Positions 1-8,412 of a DNA stretch of 39,730 nucleotides are shown one piece after another (the first letter of the stretch is position 1; each line of letters begins with the position of its first letter). Origin of the DNA: Paludibacteraceae bacterium (GTDB lineage: Bacteria; Bacteroidota; Bacteroidia; Bacteroidales; Paludibacteraceae); contig JAKSNU010000010.1 of assembly GCA_024399535.1 (NCBI GenBank), positions 1 to 39,730 on the forward strand. Reading direction: 5' to 3'. The notes below the pieces were generated by a model, which ran no database searches, was not told the origin of the DNA, and saw only the letters and a list, made by a program, of their open reading frames with translations. Made by a program: the position numbers and the translations under genes.

Positions 1-232
1 TCATGTCAATCCTTTTTGCCAATTTAAATTTTGGATTAGCTTTAGGATTGTTTTTTTTGTAAAGGACGACATCTCGGAAATTTGCAGTGGTTTTTTCCTT
101 TTTGCTCACTGTCCTTTCCTCAGAAGCTGTAGTTACGGTATCTGATTTTTTGTTGTCCTGTACGGGCTGTCCTGCATTAGCACTGAAACATACTGCAGTG
201 AGAACTGCCAAAGAGATAATTGATTTTTTCAT
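1..232 (-). CDS. Exported protein of unknown function, C-terminus cut by window edge
   Basis: An open frame on the minus strand runs from ATG at 232 to the left edge without a stop (77 codons visible). It begins MKKSIISLAVLTAVCFSANA, a good Sec signal peptide with two lysines, a hydrophobic core and a likely cleavage after ANA. The mature part starts GQPVQDNKK and is rich in Lys, Thr and Asn, with a short conserved-looking stretch FRDVVLYKKNNPKANPKF. I do not recognise the family. It is divergent from tonB, with 222 bp between the two starts. A plus-strand frame over the same bases (87-362) lacks protein-like composition and is a shadow. The signal peptide makes the minus-strand reading convincing, but the function cannot be inferred from a fragment. 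Confidence 0.7.
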   Translation of the reverse strand, partial: MKKSIISLAVLTAVCFSANAGQPVQDNKKSDTVTTASEERTVSKKEKTTANFRDVVLYKKNNPKANPKFKLAKRIDM

Positions 233-336
233 AGTTGTAACTGTTTATATGATTAATTTTGTTTCGTTTGCTGTTTTGACTTGGGAGGAGTACATCTGGT
301 TTAATACAGGCAAAAAAATTTTTTTATGCAAAAATG

Positions 337-367
337 TTTTTCGTGTCAAAAAAATGTTGTAACTTTG
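337..367 (+). promoter_or_regulatory. Bacteroidetes-type promoter for tonB
   Basis: A -7 element TAACTTTG lies at 360-367, followed by C as in the extended TAnnTTTGC consensus of Bacteroidetes sigma-ABfr. A T-rich -33 region (TTTT at 337-340) lies 19 bp upstream. Transcription would start near 374 and give a leader of about 80 nt before tonB. The -33 match is imperfect. Confidence 0.65.
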
Positions 368-454
368 CGGTCGAAAAGGTGTATATATGTGCTTTGTGGG
401 TGAAACAATATGGCATATATACTGTAAGTGATTGAAATTTAATAAAATAGTAAT

Positions 455-1153
455 ATGCAGTTAAAAAAATCAGCAAACGCAAATTTGGAAGACAAGCGTT
501 TGACTTATGTGTTAATTGGCTTGGTTTTCGCCTTGTCGGTGCTTTATGTTGCGTTTGAATGGACTACTTCAGACGTTACGGTTGCCGAAATTACTGACGT
601 AATGGTAGAACAGTTCGAGACAGAACTTGACATTGACCAGACATTACAGGATGAGGAGACACCTCCACCACCAGAACCAGAAATCCCTGAGGAGCAAATC
701 CCAGATGTGATAAATGTTGTGGATAATACTACTGAGACTCAGACTATCAAAATTTCGTCAGAGGATGACCAAAATAAGAAAATAGATATTGCACCGGTTG
801 TAAAATTAGAAGAGCCTGAGGAGGACGAAGACGAGATTTTCAGGGTCGTTGAGAAACAGCCTGAGTTCCCAGGAGGAATGGCAGCTTTGTCGAAATATTT
901 CCAATCGAACATCCGTTATCCTGTCATGGCGCAGGAGATGGGTATCCAAGGGAAATGTATCTGCGAATTTGTTGTCAACAAGGACGGTTCGGTTCAGGAC
1001 GTAGTTGTAGTACGTTCGGCAGGCGATCCGTCGCTCGACAACGAGGCAGTTCGTCTTGTGAAAAAAATGCCTAAATGGAAACCAGGCGAACAGCGCGGCA
1101 AACCAGTTAGATGTAAGTTCGTCGTACCTGTGACATTCAAGATTGCACGTTAA
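455..1153 (+). CDS. tonB: TonB family energy transducer
   Basis: This 232-residue protein has the classic TonB layout. There is a short cytoplasmic N-terminus, one membrane segment at about residues 19-37, an acidic proline-rich linker with PPPPEPEIPEEQIP near residue 70, and a C-terminal TonB domain from about residue 140 (EKQPEFPGG, then YPVMAQEMGIQGKCICEF, VNKDGSVQDV and PKWKPGEQRGKPV). Such proteins pass inner-membrane proton-motive force from ExbB/ExbD to TonB-dependent outer-membrane receptors such as SusC-type transporters. exbB, exbD and a receptor are not in this window, so the partner is unknown. Bacteroidetes genomes usually carry several tonB paralogues, and the symbol denotes the family only. 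It has its own promoter. rplS follows after 97 bp and is functionally unrelated. Confidence 0.92.
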   Translation: MQLKKSANANLEDKRLTYVLIGLVFALSVLYVAFEWTTSDVTVAEITDVMVEQFETELDIDQTLQDEETPPPPEPEIPEEQIPDVINVVDNTTETQTIKISSEDDQNKKIDIAPVVKLEEPEEDEDEIFRVVEKQPEFPGGMAALSKYFQSNIRYPVMAQEMGIQGKCICEFVVNKDGSVQDVVVVRSAGDPSLDNEAVRLVKKMPKWKPGEQRGKPVRCKFVVPVTFKIAR

Positions 1154-1177
1154 TTTACTTAATGTGATTATAAAAAC

Positions 1178-1221
1178 GTGTAGCCGCTGACGAGGAGATG
1201 AGAAGCCCGTGAATGCTGCAC
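1178..1221 (+). promoter_or_regulatory. Candidate structured leader RNA of rplS
   Basis: The 97-bp gap between tonB and rplS holds a possible RNA element. A 7-bp stem forms between GTGTAGC (1178-1184) and GCTGCAC (1215-1221) with one G-U pair. It encloses a 30-nt purine-rich region containing CTGACGAGGAGATGAGAAGC. The rplS start codon lies 29 nt further on. Ribosomal protein genes are often autoregulated through such leaders. I cannot match this one to a named family from the sequence alone. Confidence 0.4.
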
Positions 1222-1250
1222 TGGTATTAACTCTTTAAAATTCATTGAAT

Positions 1251-1598
1251 ATGGATTTCATTAAAATTGCGGAAGAAGCTTTCGCAGGAGAAAAAAAAGA
1301 GTTCCCTAAGTTCAAGAGTGGTGATACTATCACACTTGACTATCGTATTAAAGAGGGAAACAAGGAGCGTATCCAGAAGTATCGCGGTGTAGTTATCAAA
1401 ATAACTGGTCACGGCGACAACAAGCGTATCACAGTACGCAAAATCTCGGATGGCGTTGGTGTAGAGCGTATTTTCCCAATGAATTCTCCATTTATTGAGG
1501 AAATCAAGCTTGACAAAGTCGGTAAGGTTCGTCGTGCAAAACTTTACTATTTGCGCAAACTTACCGGTAAGGCAGCTCGTATCGCTGAGAAACGTTAA
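1251..1598 (+). CDS. rplS: 50S ribosomal protein L19
   Basis: The 115-residue product matches L19 in length and motifs: [11 protein letters not shown] at the N-terminus, [58 protein letters not shown] and a basic C-terminus ([21 protein letters not shown]). L19 sits at the 30S-50S interface of the ribosome. I chose ATG at 1251; a TTG two codons upstream is in frame but less likely. The gene uses CGT for arginine almost throughout, the codon choice of a highly expressed gene, whereas neighbouring polA uses AGA, AGG and CGA freely. A candidate leader RNA lies upstream and a strong terminator downstream. Confidence 0.97.
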   Translation: MDFIKIAEEAFAGEKKEFPKFKSGDTITLDYRIKEGNKERIQKYRGVVIKITGHGDNKRITVRKISDGVGVERIFPMNSPFIEEIKLDKVGKVRRAKLYYLRKLTGKAARIAEKR

Positions 1599-1622
1599 TT
1601 CTGTTTACTCTGTTATGATGAG

Positions 1623-1660
1623 GCAGCATTCAAACTCATGTTTGGGTGCTGCTTTTTATT
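1623..1660 (+). terminator. Rho-independent terminator of rplS
   Basis: A 13-bp hairpin pairs GCAGCATTCAAAC (1623-1635) with GTTTGGGTGCTGC (1640-1652) around a 4-nt loop; two of the pairs are G-U. A T-rich tract TTTTTATT follows at 1653-1660. Confidence 0.9.
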
Positions 1661-1681
1661 TCTGATATTTATTTCGAAAAA

Positions 1682-1713
1682 TTTGGTGGTATAAGAAATA
1701 TTGAGTAAATTTG
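1682..1713 (+). promoter_or_regulatory. Bacteroidetes-type promoter for polA
   Basis: A -33 element TTTG (1682-1685), a 20-bp spacer and a -7 element TAAATTTG (1706-1713) followed by C fit the Bacteroidetes consensus very well. The predicted transcription start is near 1720. This excludes the TTG at 1711 as a start and supports ATG at 1732, leaving a very short leader. Confidence 0.85.
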
Positions 1714-1731
1714 CAGCGTAAAGTCTCATTT

Positions 1732-4467
1732 ATGAAAAGATTAATTCTTTTAGACGCATATGCGCTGATTTACAGGGCTTATTATGCTTTTTTGAGGATG
1801 CCGAGAATCAATTCTAAAGGGAATAATACATCGGCAATTTTTGGATTTGTGAATACGATGGAGGATGTCATAAACAGGTATCAGCCAACGCATATAGGAG
1901 TTGTATTCGACCCAGGTGGCGGACATACGTTCCGTCATGAGGTCTATCCAGAGTATAAAGCGACGAGAGAGGCTACGCCAGAAGATATAAGATTTGCTCT
2001 TCCATACATTAAAAAAATTGTTGAAGCAAGAAATATACCTGTGGTGACAGTTGATGGGTATGAGGCTGATGATGTCATTGGTACGTTGGCTGAAAAAGCT
2101 GCAGAACAAGATTTTGATGTCTTGATGATGACTCCTGATAAGGATTACGGACAGCTTGTGACCGACAGAATACGTATTCTTAAGCCTGGCTTGGGTAGCG
2201 CTCAGGCTGAAATATATGGGGAGAAAGAGGTCGCCGAGAAGTGGGGATTGAAGAGCGCTAAGCAGGTGGTGGATCTTTTAGCTTTGATGGGCGATGTATC
2301 GGATAATGTGCCTGGTTGTCCAGGTGTCGGGGAAAAGACTGCTGTGAAGTTGCTGAACGAATATGATACTGTGGAGAATCTTTTGGAGCATGCAAGCGAA
2401 ATAAAAGGCGCTTTGCAGAAAAAAATATTTGAAGGACGGGAGAAAATTGAATTCTCGAAGTTCCTCGTTACTATTAAACGTGATGTTCCAATCGCTTTCG
2501 ACGAGAACGACTATGCAGTCAAGTCTGCTAATATGGGCGAATTGGCAAAAATATATGAAGAGTTGGAGTTCCGGACTCTTTTACAGAAAATGAACGCAAA
2601 TCGGGAACAAGCGTCATTGTTTGGTGATGAACTCCAGTTGGAAAACGAGATTGAAATCGAAAGTAGTTTGGCAACTCTTGCTGATTGGCAACATGAATAC
2701 AAATGTGTGGACGATGTCGCAGAGTTGATAGAGAGACTATGTAAAAGCAAAAGATTCAGTTTTGATACCGAGACAACCTCGACAGACGCTATGAAGGCTG
2801 AACTTGTCGGAATGTCGTTTGCAATCGAAGAGGGAAAAGCTTACTATGTGCCAATACCTCAAGAACGACAGCAGGCACAGTCGCTGGTCGAGAAATTCAG
2901 AAGAGTGTTGGAAAATTCGACAATTGGCAAGATAGGACAGAACATAAAGTACGATCTGATGGTGCTTGGAAAATATGGTGTGGAAGTCAATGGCGAATTG
3001 GACGATACAATGGTGGCTCATTATCTATTGCAACCAGAGATGCGTCATGGTATGGACTATTTAGCTGAAATTTTGCTAAATTATAAGACGATTCATATCG
3101 AGGAACTGATAGGAGAAGGGAAACGACAGAGGAGCATGAGGGATGTCGCGGTGGAGCGAGTCGCGGAATATGCTGCAGAGGATGCTGATGTGACATTGAG
3201 GCTATACAATAAACTGATGCCTGAGTTGGAAAAAGCTGGCATTCTGGGTCTATATAGAGATGTTGAAATGCCTTTGGTCAGCGTTTTAGCGAGAATGGAA
3301 AGAAACGGTGTGCTGGTGGACGATTTCGTGTTGAACCAGGTGGCTGGTCAGATGAACGGCGAGTTGCACGAGATAGAGAGAAAAATAAAGCTCACTGCAG
3401 GCGAGAATGTGAATATCAGTTCGCCAAAACAGGTCGGGGAGTTGCTGTTTGACAAATTGAAATTGTCCGACAAACCAAAAAGGACAAAGACAGGGCAGTA
3501 TGTTACGGACGAGGAGACTTTGGAGCAGTTGAGATATAAACATGAAGTGGTAGGGCTGATACTGGATTACCGCGGATTGAAAAAGCTGTTGAGTACTTAT
3601 GTCGAGGCATTGCCTAAACTCATAAATGAAGATACAGGAAGAGTGCATACGTCGTTCAATCAGACCGTTACAGCGACTGGAAGATTGTCATCGTCAAACC
3701 CTAATCTACAGAATATACCAGTCCGAGATGAGCAGGGCAAGGGTATCAGGAAGGCTTTTGTGGCTTCTGAGGGATGCAGATTCGTTTCGGCAGATTATTC
3801 ACAGGTGGAGTTGAGACTGATGGCTCATTTTTCGGGCGACGAGAATATGGTCGCTGCTTTCAAAGCTGGCGATGATGTGCATAGCGCAACAGCATCTAAG
3901 GTGTTCCGTGTGCCAATGGAAGAGGTGACAAAGGAGATGAGACGAAAGGCGAAGGCAATCAATTTCGGTATAATATATGGAATGTCGGTTTTCGGAATGT
4001 CCGAGCGATTAGGGATTTCGAGAAGTGAAGCTAAAGAGTTCATAGATGGATATTTCGAGAATTTCAGCGGTGTGAAGCGGTATATGGAAGAGGCTGTGGC
4101 AAAGGCTCGGAAAGAAGGATATGTCGAGACTTTGCTGCATAGACGCAGATATTTGCCAGATATAAATTCAAAGAATGCTAATGTGAGGGGCTTTGCTGAG
4201 AGAAATGCAATAAATGCTCCAATTCAAGGAACGGCAGCTGATATAATAAAGATAGCAATGGTGAGGATTGACAATCGTCTGCAGGCGGAAGGTCTTCGGG
4301 CAGAAATGATACTTCAGGTCCATGATGAGTTGAATTTCAATTGTCCAGATGGAGAAGTCGAGAGGTTAAAGACGATTATCCGAGAGGAAATGGAGAATGC
4401 AGTACAGTTGTCGGTGCCCCTGAGCATAGAAATAGGAGTTGGAAACGATTGGCTTGAAGCTCATTGA
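1732..4467 (+). CDS. polA: DNA polymerase I
   Basis: The 911-residue protein carries all three Pol I modules. The N-terminal 5'-3' exonuclease/flap domain has GYEADDVIG (about 109-117) and TPDKDYGQLV. The 3'-5' exonuclease is intact: FDTET with D345 and E347, then NIKYD and YAAEDADVT. The polymerase domain has motif A ADYSQVELR (D688), motif B RRKAKAINFGIIYG, and motif C QVHDE (D865, E866). It fills gaps and removes RNA primers in replication and excision repair. An intact proofreading site is worth noting because many Pol I proteins have lost it. The start at 1732 (MKRLILLDAYALIYRAYYAF) is set by the promoter and by family alignment. The glycosyltransferase gene begins 33 nt after the stop, so the two may be cotranscribed. 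Confidence 0.97.
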   Translation: MKRLILLDAYALIYRAYYAFLRMPRINSKGNNTSAIFGFVNTMEDVINRYQPTHIGVVFDPGGGHTFRHEVYPEYKATREATPEDIRFALPYIKKIVEARNIPVVTVDGYEADDVIGTLAEKAAEQDFDVLMMTPDKDYGQLVTDRIRILKPGLGSAQAEIYGEKEVAEKWGLKSAKQVVDLLALMGDVSDNVPGCPGVGEKTAVKLLNEYDTVENLLEHASEIKGALQKKIFEGREKIEFSKFLVTIKRDVPIAFDENDYAVKSANMGELAKIYEELEFRTLLQKMNANREQASLFGDELQLENEIEIESSLATLADWQHEYKCVDDVAELIERLCKSKRFSFDTETTSTDAMKAELVGMSFAIEEGKAYYVPIPQERQQAQSLVEKFRRVLENSTIGKIGQNIKYDLMVLGKYGVEVNGELDDTMVAHYLLQPEMRHGMDYLAEILLNYKTIHIEELIGEGKRQRSMRDVAVERVAEYAAEDADVTLRLYNKLMPELEKAGILGLYRDVEMPLVSVLARMERNGVLVDDFVLNQVAGQMNGELHEIERKIKLTAGENVNISSPKQVGELLFDKLKLSDKPKRTKTGQYVTDEETLEQLRYKHEVVGLILDYRGLKKLLSTYVEALPKLINEDTGRVHTSFNQTVTATGRLSSSNPNLQNIPVRDEQGKGIRKAFVASEGCRFVSADYSQVELRLMAHFSGDENMVAAFKAGDDVHSATASKVFRVPMEEVTKEMRRKAKAINFGIIYGMSVFGMSERLGISRSEAKEFIDGYFENFSGVKRYMEEAVAKARKEGYVETLLHRRRYLPDINSKNANVRGFAERNAINAPIQGTAADIIKIAMVRIDNRLQAEGLRAEMILQVHDELNFNCPDGEVERLKTIIREEMENAVQLSVPLSIEIGVGNDWLEAH

Positions 4468-4500
4468 CAGTTGTGAGGAAGAAATATAAATACATCAAAT

Positions 4501-5241
4501 ATGATAAATGGTAAAAAAATTGTAGTTGTAATGCCGGCATATAATGCCGAGATGACGTTGGAACAAACATATAAGGAGATTCCGATGGACGTTGTGGACG
4601 AAGTAATTTTGACTGATGATTGTTCGAAAGACAATACAGTGTCGAAAGCACGTGAACTTGGTATCACTGAGGTGCTTGTACATGACAAGAATCGTGGGTA
4701 TGGTGGTAATCAGAAAACATGCTACAATCGTGCTTTGGAATTGGGCGCTGATATTGTAATTATGGTTCATCCGGATTATCAATATACTCCACAATTAGTT
4801 CATTCTATGGCATATATGATTGCAAATGGAGTATATCCAGTATGTTTGGCTTCGAGAATTTTGGGCAAAGGCGCATTGAAAGGCGGTATGCCATGGTATA
4901 AATATATAGCAAATAGGTTGCTTACGTTTGGGCAGAATGTGCTGATGAACCAGAAACTTTCGGAGTATCATACAGGATATAGGGCTTTTTCGGCTGAAGT
5001 GCTCCGGAATATCAATTACAATATAGATTCTGATGATTTCGTTTTGGATAACGAGATGCTTGCTCAAATTTTTTACAAAGGTTATGAAATAGGCGAGATG
5101 ACTTGTCCAACGAAGTATTTTGATGAGGCATCGTCAATTAACTTGAAACGTTCATCGATTTACGGTTTGGGTGTTATCAGAGTATCTTTTGTTTATCGTT
5201 TGTGTAAGTGGGGCTTGATGAAGTCAAAATTGTTTGAATAA
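4501..5241 (+). CDS. Family 2 glycosyltransferase (polyprenyl-phosphate sugar transferase type)
   Basis: The 246-residue protein is a GT-A fold family 2 enzyme. It starts MINGKKIVVVMPAYNAEMTL, then VDEVILTDDCSKDNT (nucleotide-sugar binding), KNRGYGGNQKTCYNRAL, and IVIMVHPDYQYTP at the position of the usual DxD motif. It resembles the DPM1/GtrB group that moves a sugar from a nucleotide onto a polyprenyl phosphate at the cytoplasmic face. It lacks the two C-terminal membrane segments of GtrB and ends soluble. The next gene encodes a GtrA-type membrane protein and starts on the last base of this stop codon (TAATG), which supports a lipid-linked sugar made here and flipped by the neighbour. The sugar and its acceptor are unknown. 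Confidence 0.88.
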   Translation: MINGKKIVVVMPAYNAEMTLEQTYKEIPMDVVDEVILTDDCSKDNTVSKARELGITEVLVHDKNRGYGGNQKTCYNRALELGADIVIMVHPDYQYTPQLVHSMAYMIANGVYPVCLASRILGKGALKGGMPWYKYIANRLLTFGQNVLMNQKLSEYHTGYRAFSAEVLRNINYNIDSDDFVLDNEMLAQIFYKGYEIGEMTCPTKYFDEASSINLKRSSIYGLGVIRVSFVYRLCKWGLMKSKLFE

Positions 5242-5627
5242 TGTTCAGACAACTGTTTAGATATTGTTTGTCGGGTGGATTGGCTTTTGCCGTAGATGCT
5301 GGCACATTGTGGATACTGACTGAGAAATTTGGTGTTTATTATCAAGTTGGAGTGGCTGTAGGGTATATTTTAGGGTTGATAATTACTTACCTTATGGCGA
5401 CATTGTGGATCTTTGACGAACATAGGACAGACAATAAAATAGTTGAATTCCTAATATTTGCTGCTATAGGAGCAGTCGGCATGGCACTAACTCATGCTAT
5501 TATGTGGCTTATGGTTGATGTTGTTGAAATACAGGTTATGATTGGAAAAGTTATTACAACTGGAATAGTCACAATATTCAATTTTTTTGCGAAGAAGATA
5601 ATATTGTTTACCCACAATGGGAAGTAA
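5241..5627 (+). CDS. GtrA family membrane protein (putative lipid-linked sugar flippase)
   Basis: The 128-residue, strongly hydrophobic protein has four predicted membrane segments (about residues 10-30, 36-56, 72-94, 100-120). It shows GtrA-like features: FRYCLSGGLAFAVDAGTLWIL at the N-terminus, GYILGLIITYLMATLWIF, and FNFFAKKIILF at the C-terminus. GtrA proteins are thought to translocate polyprenyl-phosphate sugars across the inner membrane. It shares one base with the upstream glycosyltransferase gene, so the two form a translationally coupled synthesis-and-flip pair. The large secreted protein gene follows 15 nt later and is probably in the same transcript. Confidence 0.88.
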   Translation: MFRQLFRYCLSGGLAFAVDAGTLWILTEKFGVYYQVGVAVGYILGLIITYLMATLWIFDEHRTDNKIVEFLIFAAIGAVGMALTHAIMWLMVDVVEIQVMIGKVITTGIVTIFNFFAKKIILFTHNGK

Positions 5628-5642
5628 TAAATTTTTTTGCTT

Positions 5643-8327
5643 ATGAAGAAACTATGTCTATTTGTCGTTTTGGCATGTCTTTGTGTGGGAAAGAGTATGG
5701 CAGTATTGCCGCCAGAGGGAACATTCGAATGGGGAATGAGTGTCCCGTTTGTGGTGGATTACAAGGATAGCATAACGTTGAGTATCACATCTGCAACTGT
5801 GGGTAATTTTACGGTGACGTATGAATTGGCTGACCATGGGTTGTCACAATATGTAGACATCACAGGCAATGTGCTGAAGGTTAAAAAACATTATCCAGGA
5901 ACCTGTATTGACGGCAGTAGCGGTCATTCCGAGGATCACGACATAGTTATTGTCGCCAATATAAGTGGAATGGCGGAATATGAAGATACGTATCTGACTG
6001 CAACAATGCAGACAAGACGTATATCACCAGGGTTGAGATGGAACACACAAGTAAAAGACATGACTTATGGGAGCACTCAGCACCTATCGGTGGTTCACAA
6101 TAATGGTGACAGTGCGGTAAATATTGTTTACGACTCGTACGATGCTATTTCCTCGCCTTCGTTCTGTGTGTCAATCGACAATTCAACTGGAGTAATGACA
6201 GCAACGGAACTTGGCAGTGGAGTAATCGTTAAGGCTCTCATCTGCCAGACTGACAATTACAATGCCGATACTATTTCATATCCGACAGCCATAAATATCA
6301 CAAAAGGTTATCGAGACATCAGTTGGGACAGTACCGATTTGTCAGGATTGAACAACCTGTCAGGCAAAATCAAGGTGGATTTAAGATATGGAGATCAGGC
6401 AGACCATTATACGGTGGAAAGTAGCAATCTGAGGATCGCTTCGTTTCAAAATGGATATATCAATATCCTCGATACAGGAACAGTGAAACTTACGGCAAGA
6501 GTTTATGGGACTGATAAATATTTCGAGGCATCGAAAGATACAACGATTCATATTGCAGCAGTTATGACAACAGCTGAATGGGAGGATAATTTCATCGCTG
6601 GCTTGGAGAGTTATGACTATATAAGTTCAACCCTGAAAGATTATAATTTGAACTATTGGTGTAAATCAAACTACGGAGATGAAGCAAAGTTCTATTTTAA
6701 GTCGTTGAATCTTGATATAGCTACCATAAGTAATGACACTCTGTTGACCTGTTACAAGACTGGAGCATTGGAAATTGAGGCTTACGCAACTGCTAAAGGT
6801 GGACAATCTGCTACTATTAGGAGAACTGTGAATGTGGCAAGAGGAAAGATGCAGTTCGTGAAACCTGGCGATTGGGATGACAATGCTTGTTGGTCAAGAC
6901 CAGACTTGAAACCAAATAACACAGACCATGTGGTCGAGATATTGGCAAGGTGCCGAATTAAAGAGGGGACGGAGGCTGATTGCTATAGATTGACAGTGTT
7001 TGCAAATGGTTCGTTGTCATTAGATCCAGGTGCAGAATTGTTCGTTGAGGACAGCGTAATAAATAATAGCGAGGAACAATATTTGAAGTTGGGGGCTGAC
7101 AATGCAAAACAATCTTATTTGCGTTTCAAATATGGCGAGCCGAAAGCGAGAGTTCAGCGGTATTTAGATATGAAAATCAGGAATGGAGAAGATACGATAT
7201 GGAGCTATTGTGGAGCTCCAGGGAAGGATGTGGTGATGCGAAATCTCAATCTAAAGAAACGAATCCAATGGTGGAATGACGGGAAATGGGAGAGTGAGAG
7301 ACAGATGCTTGTCAGTATGAATGCCTGGAAGGGCTATAGAGTGGCAGATTCTATACCAACAATATATGATTTTGATTGCAAATTACAGTCGGGAAATTAT
7401 AGGTATGACTTGACTTATAGAGAGACAAATGATGACAAAGGACGGTGGAATTTCATAACAAATAGTTATTCTGCGCCAATCGAAATCAGCGAGATGCAAT
7501 TCTATGGAACCAATTCTGAGGTTTATTTTTATAATGGCGAAAGATGGGTGTCAAGTCCGAAGTTTATGGCATCTGTCTTGGGTTATCCGTACAGTATTGA
7601 ACCAGGTCAGGGAGTTTTCGTTCGCTCAAAAGAGTCGGGTGCACATGTGGACGTGGATTATGATAATGCTGTATGGAATCCTTCAATCTATGAAACTAAT
7701 GCCAATATTTTGAAGATAGCGGTTCGTGGTATTCATAGCAATGATACTGTAGCTCTAGTCGTAAATAGCGGCAACAGCGATGGCTATGATGATGGCTATG
7801 ATGGCGAAAAATGGACGGATGCAGAATTGATGCCTATGATTTACGTTACGAATAAATGGGGCAAGGCTTCGGTCAATGCGTCAGAAAGTATCGTTGGACA
7901 GAAGATAGGATTCAAGGCAGGAATAGGCGGCGAGACATATACTATAGGTTTTGATACTAAGCAACTGAGCGGGTTTAAGCAGTTGTATCTGTTTGATTTG
8001 AAAACACAGGCATTTGTCGATGTGCTTGCAGGAGAAGAATATTCGTTTACTGGCGATGTATTGGGCGAAGATGAAAGATTCACATTGATGACCGAGAAGG
8101 TGGATATACAGAAGAGTAAAGGAAGAAGTATTGTAGTGATAGGCAATCGCGTGTTGTTGGTCGGTTTCGATGGAAGCAATATACCAGTGAGAGTTATGAC
8201 AATGGATGGAAAGATAGTTTATCAGTTTATGAGTTCTGATGGACCTTGGGTTGAATTGCCATCGTTGTTGAGTGGGGTATATATGATCAATGCAGGCAAG
8301 ACTTCGACCAAATTCTATTCAAAGTAA
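5643..8327 (+). CDS. Large secreted multidomain protein with probable type IX secretion C-terminal signal
   Basis: The 894-residue protein has a signal peptide (MKKLCLFVVLACLCVGKSMA). Residues of about 25-400 are beta-rich repeats resembling bacterial Ig-like domains; phrases such as SPGLRWN, YRDISWDS and TTAEWED seem to begin successive units. At about 401-480 is a module of the kind GDWDDNACW..KPNNTDHVVEI, common in Bacteroidetes adhesins. A later region has YFYNGERWVSS and PGQGVFVRS (about 630-660). The last 65 residues (VRVMTMDGKIVYQF, LPSLLSGVYMINAGKTSTKFYSK-type ending) look like a T9SS type A sorting domain. I infer a surface or secreted structural protein; no enzyme motif is visible. 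ATG at 5643 is chosen over the in-frame TTG at 5637 because it starts the signal peptide. The upstream sugar-lipid pair may serve glycan attachment, which is inference. Confidence 0.8.
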   Translation: MKKLCLFVVLACLCVGKSMAVLPPEGTFEWGMSVPFVVDYKDSITLSITSATVGNFTVTYELADHGLSQYVDITGNVLKVKKHYPGTCIDGSSGHSEDHDIVIVANISGMAEYEDTYLTATMQTRRISPGLRWNTQVKDMTYGSTQHLSVVHNNGDSAVNIVYDSYDAISSPSFCVSIDNSTGVMTATELGSGVIVKALICQTDNYNADTISYPTAINITKGYRDISWDSTDLSGLNNLSGKIKVDLRYGDQADHYTVESSNLRIASFQNGYINILDTGTVKLTARVYGTDKYFEASKDTTIHIAAVMTTAEWEDNFIAGLESYDYISSTLKDYNLNYWCKSNYGDEAKFYFKSLNLDIATISNDTLLTCYKTGALEIEAYATAKGGQSATIRRTVNVARGKMQFVKPGDWDDNACWSRPDLKPNNTDHVVEILARCRIKEGTEADCYRLTVFANGSLSLDPGAELFVEDSVINNSEEQYLKLGADNAKQSYLRFKYGEPKARVQRYLDMKIRNGEDTIWSYCGAPGKDVVMRNLNLKKRIQWWNDGKWESERQMLVSMNAWKGYRVADSIPTIYDFDCKLQSGNYRYDLTYRETNDDKGRWNFITNSYSAPIEISEMQFYGTNSEVYFYNGERWVSSPKFMASVLGYPYSIEPGQGVFVRSKESGAHVDVDYDNAVWNPSIYETNANILKIAVRGIHSNDTVALVVNSGNSDGYDDGYDGEKWTDAELMPMIYVTNKWGKASVNASESIVGQKIGFKAGIGGETYTIGFDTKQLSGFKQLYLFDLKTQAFVDVLAGEEYSFTGDVLGEDERFTLMTEKVDIQKSKGRSIVVIGNRVLLVGFDGSNIPVRVMTMDGKIVYQFMSSDGPWVELPSLLSGVYMINAGKTSTKFYSK

Positions 8328-8345
8328 AAGGGCTGAATCTAAAAT

Positions 8346-8389
8346 AAAGTAAGGCTGTCTTGACGAATAAGAATAGACAGCCTTACTTT
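8346..8389. terminator. Bidirectional terminator between convergent genes
   Basis: A perfect 15-bp inverted repeat lies between the stops of the convergent genes ending at 8327 and 8413. The arms are at 8346-8360 and 8375-8389 (core AGTAAGGCTGTCT) around a 14-nt loop. AT-rich tails are present on both sides, so it can serve both transcripts. Confidence 0.85.
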
Positions 8390-8412
8390 CTGTATTATTG
8401 TGTTTTAAGTAA

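Noticed and set aside
87..362. Plus-strand open frame of 91 codons near the left edge.
   Set aside because: It overlaps a minus-strand gene with a clear signal peptide and has no protein-like pattern of its own.
1186..1207. Sequence resembling a hammerhead ribozyme core (CTGACGA followed by GAA) in the rplS leader.
   Set aside because: There is no stem II between the two boxes and no paired NUH cleavage site; the resemblance is limited to short conserved strings.
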